Part shown: positions 11,341 through 21,630 of the stretch, one piece after another | Numbering within the stretch: position 1 is the stretch's first letter | Layout: each line of letters opens with the position of its first letter | Assembly (NCBI GenBank): GCA_015680685.1 | Contig: MNCI01005967.1 | Location: 129,438 to 184,167, forward strand | Reading direction: 5' to 3' | DNA: 54,730 nt | DNA from: Gnetum montanum | Lineage: Eukaryota; Streptophyta; Gnetopsida; Gnetales; Gnetaceae | The notes under the pieces: model-generated | The model's input: the letters and a program-made list of their open reading frames with translations, nothing else | Told to the model about the DNA's origin: nothing | Databases searched by the model: none | Translations under genes and position numbers: made by a program

Positions 11341-12876
11341 TGTGATGTCTAAAAATGTTAATGGCTAGAACACCAAGAGGTCCATGGGCATACAGCCTAA
11401 CCCCAAATTTGTGTGAGGGCTATGCTGGACAAAAGGAAAATGAGGTGACCTGAACACTCTTGTTGATTCGAAAGGGACTTACGTGGTGTTAAAATGACCA
11501 TGTGTAAGAAGATTTTATACTACATTACATGCAGTCATCAGGTTTTGGAAAGCTAGAGCGTAGTAGGATGTCCCAGCCTGAGAACTATGACATGAACATG
11601 CAAATATGTATGAAAAGTGAGAAAATACAAGCAGTATAGTAAATTCCAAAGGGAAATGCTTGAGAAATGTCAATAGAATTTGAGAATAGTAGTGCACCAC
11701 CCCAAAATAGGGAGCATAGCTAAGTCATAAAGGTATACATAGTGTACAATAGGCATAGTGGGAGTGTATTCATAGCTTCGGTGGTGTCAAGTTGTGAAGT
11801 TTGGTGCTCACTATGTTGGACTGTGCCTACAGGGTTGGTAGCCACAGTGTACATTGTGATGTTCTACGGGGCTACAATGGGGCTGTAGTGTATTGTGCAG
11901 TGTAGTTGTGCCTCTCTATTGGTGTGATGTGCTTTGGGTCTTGTTTGCCCACAGAGCTAAGTGCCAAGATGCCAAAGTGCCAACTACCTTACTGGTCAAG
12001 AATGGAAGCATTCTCCTTCCTCTCTTCTTCCTTTTCCCCCTTTTTTGAAACATTAGGATGTAGGGGTACTTATAGGGCTAAGGTTAGCCCAAAATGCAGA
12101 TCAGGTATCTTGTGGTAGTGTGGTTGGTGGGACCACAAGATGTTGTATGCACACAGGATGCTATCCACTATGCTCATCTCGTGTTATGCGCATGACATAG
12201 GACATTATCTGCTACACTTGTCTCGTGTTACGCATGGGACATGGAACATTGTCTACACAGCTGGACAGGTGTGCTATGCTATGCTACACTAGATAGCTTA
12301 ATAAATATGCTACACTACATAACTTAACATGTGTGCTATGCTATGCTACGCTGCATAGCTTGACAAGTGCTACGTTGTGCTATGCTACATAGCGTGACAT
12401 GGTGCTATGCTACGCTATGCTATGTAGCGTGACAAGGTGCTATGCTACACAACATGACATGGTGCTATGCTGCATAATGCTACACAATATGATATGGTGC
12501 TATGTTACATAACTCTACGTAGCATGACAGGGTGCTATGTTGTGCTATGCTATGTAGTGTGACATGGTGCCATGTTGTACTATGCTACACAATGTGATAG
12601 GGTGCAACGTTGCGCTATACTATGCAGTGTGACATGGTGCTACGCTATGCTATGGAACGTAGTGTGACATGGTGCTATGCTATGCTATGGAACACAATGT
12701 GACATGTGAATCAGTCAAAATTTCCATCATTCTAACACTTAGAAAAATTTTGCAAATTTTGCAGTTGGAGCTAACTACACTCAACACTTGGAATAATATG
12801 GGCAAACTGCCACCATTTTAACACTTAGCCAAATTTGCAATCAAGATACCTAGACCTAAAATTTTGTGCTATTTCA
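11341..12876 (-). repeat. 5' LTR of element 1
   Basis: On the minus strand it starts TGAAATAGCACAAAATTTT and ends AGACATCACA. It is the partner of 4063-5450. It carries a TATA-like CTATAAGTA at about 12067-12076 and the CTACGC-word array at 12265-12710, upstream of the TATA box in element sense. Just inside, the minus strand reads GTTTTTGGGACTAAACTGAG, which aligns with ATTTTTGGTGCTAGAAGGAG after the 5' LTR of element 2, so this is a decayed primer-binding region. Confidence 0.85.
12265..12710. repeat. CTACGC/CTATGC word array in U3 of right LTR
   Basis: About a dozen units resemble GACATGGTGCTATGCTACGC followed by TATGCTATGTAGCGT-type sequence, in tandem. It is the longer counterpart of the array at 4985-5280. 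Units differ mainly at CpG-derived positions. Confidence 0.82.
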
Positions 12877-12881
12877 TTTAA
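12877..12881. repeat. Target-site duplication TTTAA, right copy (element 1)
   Basis: This is a perfect match to 4058-4062, immediately outside the right LTR of element 1. Beyond it the RT N-terminal sequence of element O continues on the minus strand. Confidence 0.88.
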
Positions 12882-13640
12882 GAATGCATATTTCATGCCA
12901 CCAAGTATAGTTTTTAACTCAATGAGGTCTTGTTTAAAATTTTTAGGAATTTCCAGCTCTCCCCAATAGGTATCACTATTTGCATTATCAAAGAGTTAGT
13001 GATGAACTTGCTCTAGTTAATCCATGCTTTCTATGTAGGCACATGTTAGGCTCTTAGTAGGTTCCATGCAAACTATACTACTTCTAAGATCACTTATCAG
13101 CCATTGAGTGCCCTCTTATTTTATGGTTGCTACATATAGGAAACTTTGAATTTCAGATATGTCAGCACACTGACAACATGCTTTGATAGATACATTGTTA
13201 ATAGTCTATAGTTTTTACACATAATTGCACCTTATGTCACTGTACAAGATGCATGGAGATATTTTCCTCTCAATCTTTTCAAATGCATTTTTCTTAGAAA
13301 TTTCCAAGAAAAGATCTCTTATCCCCATTCATGAATTAGCAATGCTTAGCCAAGTCCTTCCCATAATGATTGGGAAGTCCCCCTTGTAATTGTTCACTCA
13401 GATCATCAAGAAATTAGTGGGGTAGGACCACCCAAAAATGGTGGTCACAATGTGCTCCACTAGTCCCAAGAGAATAATGATGGACAATTAGACAAATTGA
13501 GTCAAATGTTGCTCTTCTTGAGAGGAGGTAGGTTCCAAGCCTTTTACATCTCATGAAAAATCATATTAACACTAGAAATTGAATGAAAAAGTGCTTTGCA
13601 AGGCTCATTTCCTACAATTTGAAGGTAAATAAGGGGACTT
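12882..13640 (-). pseudogene. Protease and RT start of element O
   Basis: On the minus strand a PSNHYGKDLA-like block around 13350-13380 corresponds to the PxIxGRxWL end of a retropepsin. Further left, at 12882-12960, lies an ELKTILGGMKYAFL-like segment, the usual start of RT in Athila-type elements (ELKPLPxHLKYAFLGE). It ends exactly at the target duplication of element 1 and continues at 4062. Stops are frequent, most where CAG or CAA is expected. Confidence 0.66.
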
Positions 13641-16400
13641 CCAGGATTAGATAGTTTCCTAGGAAGGTTTCTAGCCTTTATCTAGTTAATTCATGAATGA
13701 TTTAACATGATAATATGCACTTTAGGAGGAGTTTGGTTTGAAGGGGACTTGAATGAATTAAATGTAAAGGGAGATGAAGAAGTAGAATTGTCAACCACAT
13801 GTGTATCTGAGAGTTTAGTTAGACTATTAGGTTAGAAGAAATTTCTTTCTTGTGATCTAGCTTTTGAACCACTTGACTAAGGAGTTAGTTGTAAGTTGAT
13901 AGCCCTCGTTGTGTTACATTGTTGTGGCTAAGGTGGAATTTCTCCCTGCATTGATGAAGCAAGTGATAACTGGGTTGAGGATGAAGGGACATATGCAGAA
14001 GGATAAGGAGGGTAATATGGATGTGGGGTTTCCCCAATAATAGATGGAGAATGTGATCTATAACACTCTAAGGTATGTTGGAAGGTGGTAGAATTGGAAG
14101 AGTCATGTGGAGAAATGGGTTGTTGAACATAGTACCCATATGGATTTAGCTTCTGGTAAGTGTATTCCTACCTTGGTGGTGGAATCCTCCATGATTGTGG
14201 GTGCTACCATTACTAGTATTGCTCATATTTTTATGGTGGAGCTTCACTTGAATAGTCAGTTTGTTGTTGGTGGAACCACCTAGGATTGTGTTGAGGATAA
14301 GGCAATCTTCTAGGTGCTTGCCTTCTTGCTAGTCTAGAATTCAAAGCATACACCCTAGATTCTTGCAAGTGTGACACAATGGGAAAACATCCCCTAGGAT
14401 GTTCATAATGGTAGATGTCACATCCACCACCATTATCTAATTCAATCTTCATAACTTCTTCTACTACATCAGCTTTGTCCTTATTCCTTTGATAGGTAAG
14501 TTTAGCTTCTTTCTGCCTCTTGTGGTCATGATTACTACTTTGTTCTTTGAACTCTTTAACAATTTTCAGAATAGCTTGAAATTTTCTATCCATAGAGTTC
14601 CATAACTAATCTACCTTAGAAAAAATTTTAAAGGTAAAAGTTTGAATTATAAAACTTTTTTAGTTTATCACCTCATCAAGTGATTATTCCACCTCACTAT
14701 GAAAAAATCAGACCTCCCTATTTTTAATGGAAGGGTTTTTATTATATTCTTCTACACTTTCTCATTTTCTTAGCCCTCCTTATTTTGCTACTTGCTCAAT
14801 CAACCTTTGGATCTAATGGCCTCTTAGTTCTGAAAATCATCCTTGGGTATATACTCCAAGTGTTTTCCTCATTTTTTATTAGAGCCCATCTATGATATGA
14901 TGAAGTTGTTCCTATTGAGAATACCCATGGCTAGGACATTTGTGCAATAGAGAATAGTGCAGTCCATGGTGACATCTAAGGACTCATGTGTTCCTTGCTT
15001 CTAATCTTGGATCTACCTTCTTAGATTGGACACTTGAGAGTATGTTTGTTATTTTTCATTGAATAGTTCAAGCATTGTACTCCCTTTTTTGATGGATTTT
15101 GGTTCTAAAGACCAATACCAACTCTCTACTTCCTTAATGAGTGTCCTTGGGGATAGCTTAAGCTTTTGCCAATTGTTATTCACATTTTTCAGGGCACATG
15201 CATTGTGAAAGGCCTAAAGATGATTTTGCAGCTCTAAGTTATATCCCCCTTCAAATTTGGGAATACCTTTCATGTCTAGCCTCTTGATCTAGCTATCCTT
15301 TATGTGCCTAGTAGGAATTCTCACCATCTTTGTGATGTTTAGCATGCTTTGGGTAGCGATAAAAGGCTCATTATAGCCATTAGCTTGGTGCCTATGATGC
15401 CCTCTACTATTCCTTCATTCGTGGTGGTAGGCCTCTCTTGAATGCTCGTTAGATCCTGACTTACCCAACAATCCCTATGATTATCTTGGTCCCATCAATC
15501 ACCTTGATCATGATCGTAGCTCCTATGGTTATGTTCAAGGCCAAAAAAAGAAGAAGATAATGAAGAAGGTGAAGAGGAAGGAGGACTAGCACCATCATGA
15601 TGCTTGCCACACCCTCTTTGGTGGTCACAACCATGATCATAATAATGCTACTTATCTAGATCCTTGTCATGACTCTCCTCTTTGGATCCCTCCTTATCAT
15701 GTGATCTGTTCTTATGAAAACTAGGATTATGTATCATAGACTATAAGTTCTGGTTTTGAACTCATTCAGCAAAGTCAAAGAGAGAAGTCTCTCTATATAA
15801 AAAACCCCCAAAGAATGGTTCTCCATTATCTTTTTGGTACATTAAGAATGGGGAATCATTGGACCACATCCCCTTTGTAGATTAGTAATGCTACTCTAGC
15901 TATTGATCCCTCAAGCATTGTGCATCAGTGGGATGATAATCTTTGCTTTTACTATCCCACATAACATATTTAACATGAAGCCCTTGGATTCCCAACTAGA
16001 TAAGGGTTTGTTGGAGCATCACAAGAATGGATTGATCATGTGGCAACACAATGTTTCCCTTCATGTCTCACCACTATAGTAGTTCATCCTGGTGTAGGAT
16101 GAAAGTGAAATTAGGTACATACTCATCAATACGAGCATATACCACTCTGTATTGTTGGTGCACTTGCTAATTTACTCCATCAAAGTTGGATGGAGAATCA
16201 CTCCTATGAGAAGAATACATATTGTATTAGAAGACAAGAAATGTAGAGTGCTTTCTTATAGTTGTTGTAGCTATTTGAAGTATGATATGACTTTAGGGTT
16301 CATTCCAATGATGTTAAATAATTTTGCACTAAGTCCTAGATAGCACACATAAAAAAATAAAGGTCCTTGGAAATGATGCCATGATGAGCAGCGAGTACCT
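13641..16400 (-). pseudogene. Athila-like Gag of element O, degraded
   Basis: Minus-strand pieces in order are: KYVMWDSKSKDYHPTDAQ (about 15960), an Asp/His/Ser-rich region (about 15550-15750), a capsid block around 15090-15280 with PKFEGGYNLELQNHLQAFH-like sequence and VESWYWSLEPKSI, and a zinc-knuckle region at 14380-14440 with CDIYHYEHPRGCFP and ESRVYALNSR downstream. Pro/Gln-rich sequence follows to about 13900. This order (capsid, single knuckle, Q/P-rich tail, then protease) fits plant Ty3/gypsy gag. The longest clean stretch is 120 codons at 14231-14593. Confidence 0.72.
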
Positions 16401-16572
16401 CTACCCTCAACCAAACGAATTACAAGTGTTCATGTGTGATTTAGTTGAATTTGGCAGACCTTAAGTTACTAAGTACATTAGTTCTAGGATGTGAAATCTA
16501 ATTGTGATAATTGTTGTCTTTCCAACTACACTTGTGGATTTTAGTTGTTTGGTTAAGAGTAATTGAGCAACA
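16401..16572 (-). other. 5' leader of element O
   Basis: This stretch lies between the gag start and the LTR of O. It aligns with 31400-31570, including AATTGTTGTCTTTCCAACTA and ACACTTGTG, which there also adjoins an LTR of the same family. No gene is seen. Confidence 0.55.
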
Positions 16573-16778
16573 TTATTTTTATTATTTTATATTTTATTTA
16601 CCTATGATTAATAGAAAGTTTAAACTTAATTTATAAACCAATTTAACTAATTTGATTGCTAATTAATAACTAACTATCCTAACATAAGTATCTAGTTCCA
16701 CTTTTCATACACATCCTAAAGACATATAATGCTACTTGATTATCAAACGTTAAGTATCGTTTGGATTACCAAGTGTCA
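16573..16778 (-). repeat. 5' LTR of element O, part 1 (U5 side)
   Basis: The segment aligns with the left part of the LTR at 31571-32257 (TAACTAACTATCCTAACATA and GGATTACCAAGTGT). The match breaks at about 16778, where Q begins. The remainder of the same LTR resumes after Q at 30137. The two parts together are about 700 bp, close to the 687-bp intact relative. Confidence 0.68.
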
Positions 16779-17277
16779 TATCATCATTTCCAAATTATGT
16801 GGTTGCCTAATGAAGATGGTGTCTCTTCATAACAAGTGTTATTGTCATCTTACTAAGACCCAAGAGGGTAGTTTTGATTACGACCCGAAATGACATGTTG
16901 TAGTAACAGACATGTCTCTTGAGGTAACCTTTAGGGGTTTGACCTAAGGCATTTATACTTGGGGTTATAGGTCATGCAAGCATGGAGTTTCGGAGCTTGG
17001 AGAGGTGAGTAATGGGAGTCAGTTGAAGCTAGACAAGAAGGGGACTGGCCATCCCTTTTGGCCAGGTTATAGGCCTAACCATGGTGGCAGTGCTAGATTA
17101 CCTCTAAGGGATAGATGACAAAGGAAGAAAATCCCAAGGAACTTTCTCAAAGCACTCTTCAAATACACATTTCCATATAAATAAAGCATTCTTTTCTTTT
17201 ATTTTTCTACATTTTTCCTATTATTTTGATTATACATAATGCTAAACATCACTTATACATTTTAGAGATGAGGTGTG
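16779..17277 (+). repeat. 5' LTR of element Q (decayed end)
   Basis: It aligns with 29567-30136 over nearly its whole length, for example CTCTTCATAACAAGTGTTAT, AAGACCCAAGAGGGTAG and AATAAAGCATTCTTTTCTT. It lacks about 75 bp near the end that the other copy has and stops where an X fragment starts. The AATAAA may be the LTR polyadenylation signal. The left boundary is uncertain by about 10 bp. Confidence 0.66.
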
Positions 17278-18140
17278 TATGTACAAGTATATTATTGAGA
17301 AATAAATCCATATGGCCAAAGCCCACATCAACACTCTTAGTGCCCAGAACACTAATTGGTAGGCCATATAGGATAATTATTCTTTCACCCACCAAGCATA
17401 AATAAAGAGCTAGGACCTACAGATACAAGATCTCATAGAGTACATGGAGTTGGAAAACCTATAGTATGCCAACTTGGCCACGTTGATAGTAGGATTCCCA
17501 AGGAAAAAATTAGAGAAACAAGTAGCAACCACATATGCTATGTATGAAGCAGAATTTGCTAAACACAAGAAGATATTATAACGATTAGAGGTAGCAAATT
17601 CTAAATTAGAGGTGGTCAAGACTAGCTACCAGGGACAAAAAGATGTCATGACATATTTGGCTAGACGGTTCACAAATTATCAAGAATGTAAAGACAAAGA
17701 CAGAGCCTATGAAGAGGAATGACAGTTTTTTGCTACTTGGTACATTAAGGCCAATTAGATGTTTCTCCAACTACTATGCCCATGGAAGGTGCTAACTCTA
17801 TCAAACATTGGAGCATTATCATAGACAACACATGATCCCTTGATTGAAGAAGAAAAGCTTTAGGTGCTCCTTCAGAGACATCCATTTCCAAAGCCTAGAG
17901 CATAAGATAAAGGGAAGAGTCCCATGGAAGAGCCCACTGCTAGGAACCACATGAGTTCTAACATTTTTTTCTTTTCATAATTATGTGTCTATGTTCCAAT
18001 TTCTTTTTGTTTAATCCCACACTGCGGCATGAGTAATTCCTAGTTAGTCAATAGTCCCATACCTATCCATTGTGTAATCAATTAAACTAGTTCACATTTT
18101 GTTTCACTCAAGGACGAGTTGTTATTTAGTTATGCGGGTA
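17278..18140 (+). pseudogene. 3' end of an X gene copy (X3), truncated
   Basis: This aligns with 23712-24599 of X1, including the coiled-coil tail (IAKAHINTL, then ANLATLIVGFPRK-like and AYEEE) and the region running into the LTR. The 5' two thirds of the X gene are missing; the break coincides with the end of Q's left LTR. Stops are frequent. The polypurine-like TTATGCGGGTA precedes the LTR. Confidence 0.74.
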
Positions 18141-18767
18141 TGATGAATCATGGTTTGCTAGGCCCCGATATCGGATCCTTGATATCGAGTACGCGATATC
18201 ACAGCCTAGATAATGATATCAAATACATGATATCGTGATTCCTATGTAAGCTGATAAATATAGCATTCAGGTGCATAGGAAAGGAGTCTTTGGTAAGTAT
18301 TAGGGTAGAGTCATTTTGTTAGTTTTCAATTAATTTTCAATTCCTTCCCAAGTGCATGCTCGCAATGTGATGACTGTAATTATATAGAACCTTTGTTCAA
18401 GTGTGATGTACTTGGACAAGCACATGATCAACAATAAAGATTGAGATTACTCCATCACTATAGCATTCACTTAGCCTTTAATTACTTTAATTTTTGATTA
18501 TTTATTATTGTCTTTTTAGTTAATATTTCCTTTATTATCATTTACTCTTCCTGTTATTAACACGGAATGAGTATAACATAATCACAAACATTTAAGTGTA
18601 ACTACTTGATAACCTAGTAGCGTATCTAGTAGTGCTCAAGTAATGTGTGCTTGGTAATTCTAGAAGTAGTACATGAGGTTCAAGATGCATATGGATGATT
18701 AAGGATGGATGCTCATCACACTTAGGTTAGCATACATTTCATTTTCCATTGTCCATTATCTTAATCA
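18141..18767 (+). repeat. X-family LTR, copy 1
   Basis: It is 627 bp, starts TGATGAATCATGG and ends CTTAATCA, and aligns along its whole length with 24600-25226 (also 627 bp). Five GATATC palindromes lie at 18167, 18181, 18195, 18215 and 18229. A degraded TATA (GATAAATA) lies at 18253-18260 and an AATAAAG signal near 18435. It follows the end of an X gene, as a 3' LTR should. Confidence 0.83.
18167..18234 (+). promoter_or_regulatory. GATATC lattice in U3 (LTR copy 1)
   Basis: Five perfect GATATC sites occur with start-to-start steps of 14, 14, 20 and 14 bp. The last ends 18 bp before the TATA-like box. Spacers include GGATCCTT and GAGTACGC. The same steps recur in the other LTRs of this family. 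Confidence 0.8.
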
Positions 18768-19735
18768 TACATATTAATGTGATGTTTTCTTGTACGATCA
18801 CCCCAAAGGCTAATGCCAAATCGTGTCACATTTACATGAGTGTTGGGGAGGAATGTTACCTCCATATTTTGTACAGAAATACCATGTTCAACCATAGTGG
18901 AAAAAACCCCAATCATGGGGGAGGCCACCGTCAAACTGGTCACAACCTTCATACAATCCAAACCCAAGTGCTTATTATGTTTAGCATTCTATTTCCCCAA
19001 CTAGATCAACATCCTCTATTTCACTACATCATTATCATTCTCCTAAGTACTATCAACCCATGTTATCTCCAACAAGATCACCACCTCATGTTTCTTACAC
19101 TTCTCCTCACCCTCAATATTCTTATCCTTCACCTCCTTCTACATCACCACTAGTAGCACCAGAAGGTTTTTCATCACAACACCAACCCACGAATGTTACT
19201 TGTGCTACTATTGTTAGTAGAAGTGGAGGTCCTCCACAATGGCAAAAGCATCCTTTCTTTAGGCATGATAGTAGAAAGAGATAGCATAGTTCCAAAACCA
19301 CTGCATTCTCCAACTCAGCACAAGTCCAATGTTGTGATGCATTTTCCTCCTTGAACTCAATGCCTCCTATTACCTTATTCAGGCCACGAATCAACACTCC
19401 AAAAATCATGCAGCCTAATGAATATAACCATGTAGGGAGACATATCAATCCTTACATGTCATCTTATGGTCATGGGTGTGGTAGTAGGTCAACTCCTTAT
19501 CACATGACCACATCTTATAATTTTCCCCACTATGCCTAGTTCAGTTAAGTGTGTGAATCCCAATTTGAGTACATTCTAGCCACCACATCAGAAAACACCA
19601 AGTGCTTTGGATATGATCATATGCCAATGTTTCCAACATGCCTAGATCCAAATTTTTCATTTATTAATTCTAACCATACTCAAAGGTTTAGTCATGGGGG
19701 ATACCCTCCATTCTAATAAGCAGAATTAGTAAATG
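18768..19735 (+). pseudogene. Gag C-terminal fragment with zinc knuckle
   Basis: In one plus frame it begins CDVFLYDHPKG-stop-C, resembling the CDIYHYEHPRGCFP knuckle of element O's gag, and continues through a Ser/Pro/Tyr/Gln/His-rich region (PTRSPPHVSYTSPHPQYSY, then SSQHQPTNV and MSSYGHGCGSRS). This is the composition of an Athila-like gag tail, here on the plus strand and without capsid. It starts at the LTR end, so it is a fragment joined there by rearrangement. It was first considered as a host exon and set aside because of the knuckle. Confidence 0.55.
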
Positions 19736-20560
19736 TCTTTCCTTTTTTTTGATTTTATAATTTTTTGTTTTCTAGTTTTTAATTTTTTAATTTTTTGTTT
19801 TATCTTTTTTGAGGGTAATATTATCTATGAATAAAATACTCATGTGACTTGTTGGTTGCGGTGTTGTTCTATGCTATCAAGTCACAAAGGACTAATTGGT
19901 TGGACAGTGAGCCCACAACATCCACCCACCCATTGTATTAATAAGAGGTTCTACTCCAGGTATGGTGATATTCTTTTTCTCATTAAAACTTAAAGTAATT
20001 TTGTAATCATTATGCCCAGAGCAAAGAATGATGGACTAAGAGGGAATGGCCAGGGTGTGACATCAAGTGGACTTGTGGATTCTCTTTGGTGACATCTGTA
20101 TGAGTTATCATGTAGCTTGGTTATACTAAGATCCTTGTAGATCTAATGGAGAATGGGAGTAAGAGTAATAAAGGCACTCAATAAAGAAACTTGATGTTAT
20201 TCTAGAGGGTTCCATTGAAAATACATGCACCCAAGATTGAAGGTTGATGGCTTCTTTAGATCCCCATTGGAATTAACAAGAGTGCCAAAGTGGCTAGAAA
20301 AAGAAAAAGAAAAGAAAAGAAAAATAGTAAAGAAAAGATCAAAGAAGAACGTGTTGCAAAGAAACTTAAAATACTCCTCCCTTGGACAAAATGCCAAGTG
20401 ATTGTACACCTTGCTATCATGATGTTCTTATGGTTGTCTATCATTGGATGAAATAATGCGATGTCATTGATTAAAGGCATGGACTTGGTCTTGCTTTTCG
20501 AGTGAACAGCTAATGATACATTAATCATGCTCCACACTCAGGATTCATGGTGCCCAGGGT
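19736..20560. other. Unassigned stretch
   Basis: T-rich sequence (19740-19830) is followed by undistinguished sequence with a Lys/Arg-rich plus-strand stretch near 20285-20375. No motif, LTR or RNA gene is recognisable. Confidence 0.45.
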
Positions 20561-21376
20561 TAGTTACCTTGTGTCCCAAGTTCAGAAGTTCCTTCTATGA
20601 TTCATTTCACCCTACTATTCATGTATTTCTAACTTGTGTCTTGTATGGCGTAAAAATCATACATCATCGTAGTGTTATTTAACATGTGTGTGTTTTGTTG
20701 CACTAGTGTGGATTGCATTTAACCCTTTTAATGCCTATGGACATTTTATGGTTTGGTTATGTAAGGGCATGACAGGTGGGAACCTTCTTTGGGGAGGACC
20801 CACTTGTGTAAATTTTGTAATTTTCACTCATTTCAAATCACCACATCATCTTATACCCTCTGAGTACTACATTGCTAAGGTTATCGTTTCCTTTATCATC
20901 ATTTTAATTTAGACATTTTAGTGCACCATTACATGTCCTTTTTCCTCACCCTATTCATGAACATCATTGTTAAATTCTACTTCCTTACACTTTTGGTGCC
21001 CTTAGGTCTACACAATATTACCCTAGATCTTTCAAATTTACCCTAAATCCTTCATTTTTGGCCTTGGAAATCTGGAAAATTATCAATTTTTCCAAGTACC
21101 CTATTTCAGAAGGGATATAATATCATCCCTTCTACATGGGCCAACATCATTTTCCACTATTCATGTGAGGGGAGTTGTTGTAATTTTCTTCTACAAATTT
21201 TCAAGCTTGTGAACCTATCATTCAAACATCAATATCTTGCTCATTAATGCTTCGATTCTCATTTTGATCGAACCTACTTAAACCCAAAGTGTTTAAATTA
21301 GTTGTGGGGGAAGGGTACACTCCAAGTTGCATGCAGGTTTTTTGAAATTCATCATTGCCCAAAGGATATCATTAAG

Positions 21377-21630
21377 GGTAAGTCACCTTAAAAAAGTCTA
21401 AAAAAGTATGCCAAATTAATTTTCTTCCTTCACCCAGACCATGAAAATTAAAATTTGGAGTCACCTAATTAAATAGGTCCTGGCATTAAAACCTTTAGGG
21501 GGGATTTTTCTTGAAAATTTCTAACTTTGAATCACACTAGGAAAGAAAGGAATTTCTTAAAGGTAATGAGTAAGGTATAAATCAAATTTTACAAATGGCC
21601 TTACTAACAGTTGGTCCTATGTGATTGTAG
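21377..21630 (+). other. Putative leader intron of gene X
   Basis: AAGG/GTAAGTCACC at 21377 is an excellent plant donor. The acceptor TGATTGTAG ends at 21630, directly before the ATG, with a CTAAC branch-like sequence about 27 bp upstream. The copy X2 keeps AAGG/GTGAGT at 33267 and TGATTGTAG ending at 33566. Conservation of both ends in two diverged copies supports splicing. Confidence 0.62.

Larger units (their letters stand above)
4063..12876 (-). mobile_element. Element 1: non-autonomous Tat-like LTR element (gag-protease only)
   Basis: Two direct repeats (4063-5450 and 11341-12876) with TG...CA ends bound a 5.9-kb internal region, and a TTTAA target duplication flanks the whole. Read on the minus strand the order is 5' LTR, primer-binding-like site, 24-bp tandem array, gag, protease, a TTTAAGGCC/TAGTTTA repeat region, 3' non-coding, polypurine tract, 3' LTR. 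No RT, RNase H or integrase was found between protease and 3' LTR, so it must have depended on another element's enzymes. The RT that lies close by belongs to the older element O into which it jumped. Elements 2 and 3 are relatives. Confidence 0.82.

Noticed and set aside
18749-19153. 134-codon frame at the start of the 18.8-19.7 kb region
   Set aside because: Another frame carries the gag knuckle and Pro/Gln/Tyr-rich tail; this one is a shadow.
20256-20537. 93-codon minus frame with a Phe/Leu-rich run
   Set aside because: The hydrophobic run is the complement of an A/G-rich (AAAGAAAAAGAAAAG) tract; no copy elsewhere.
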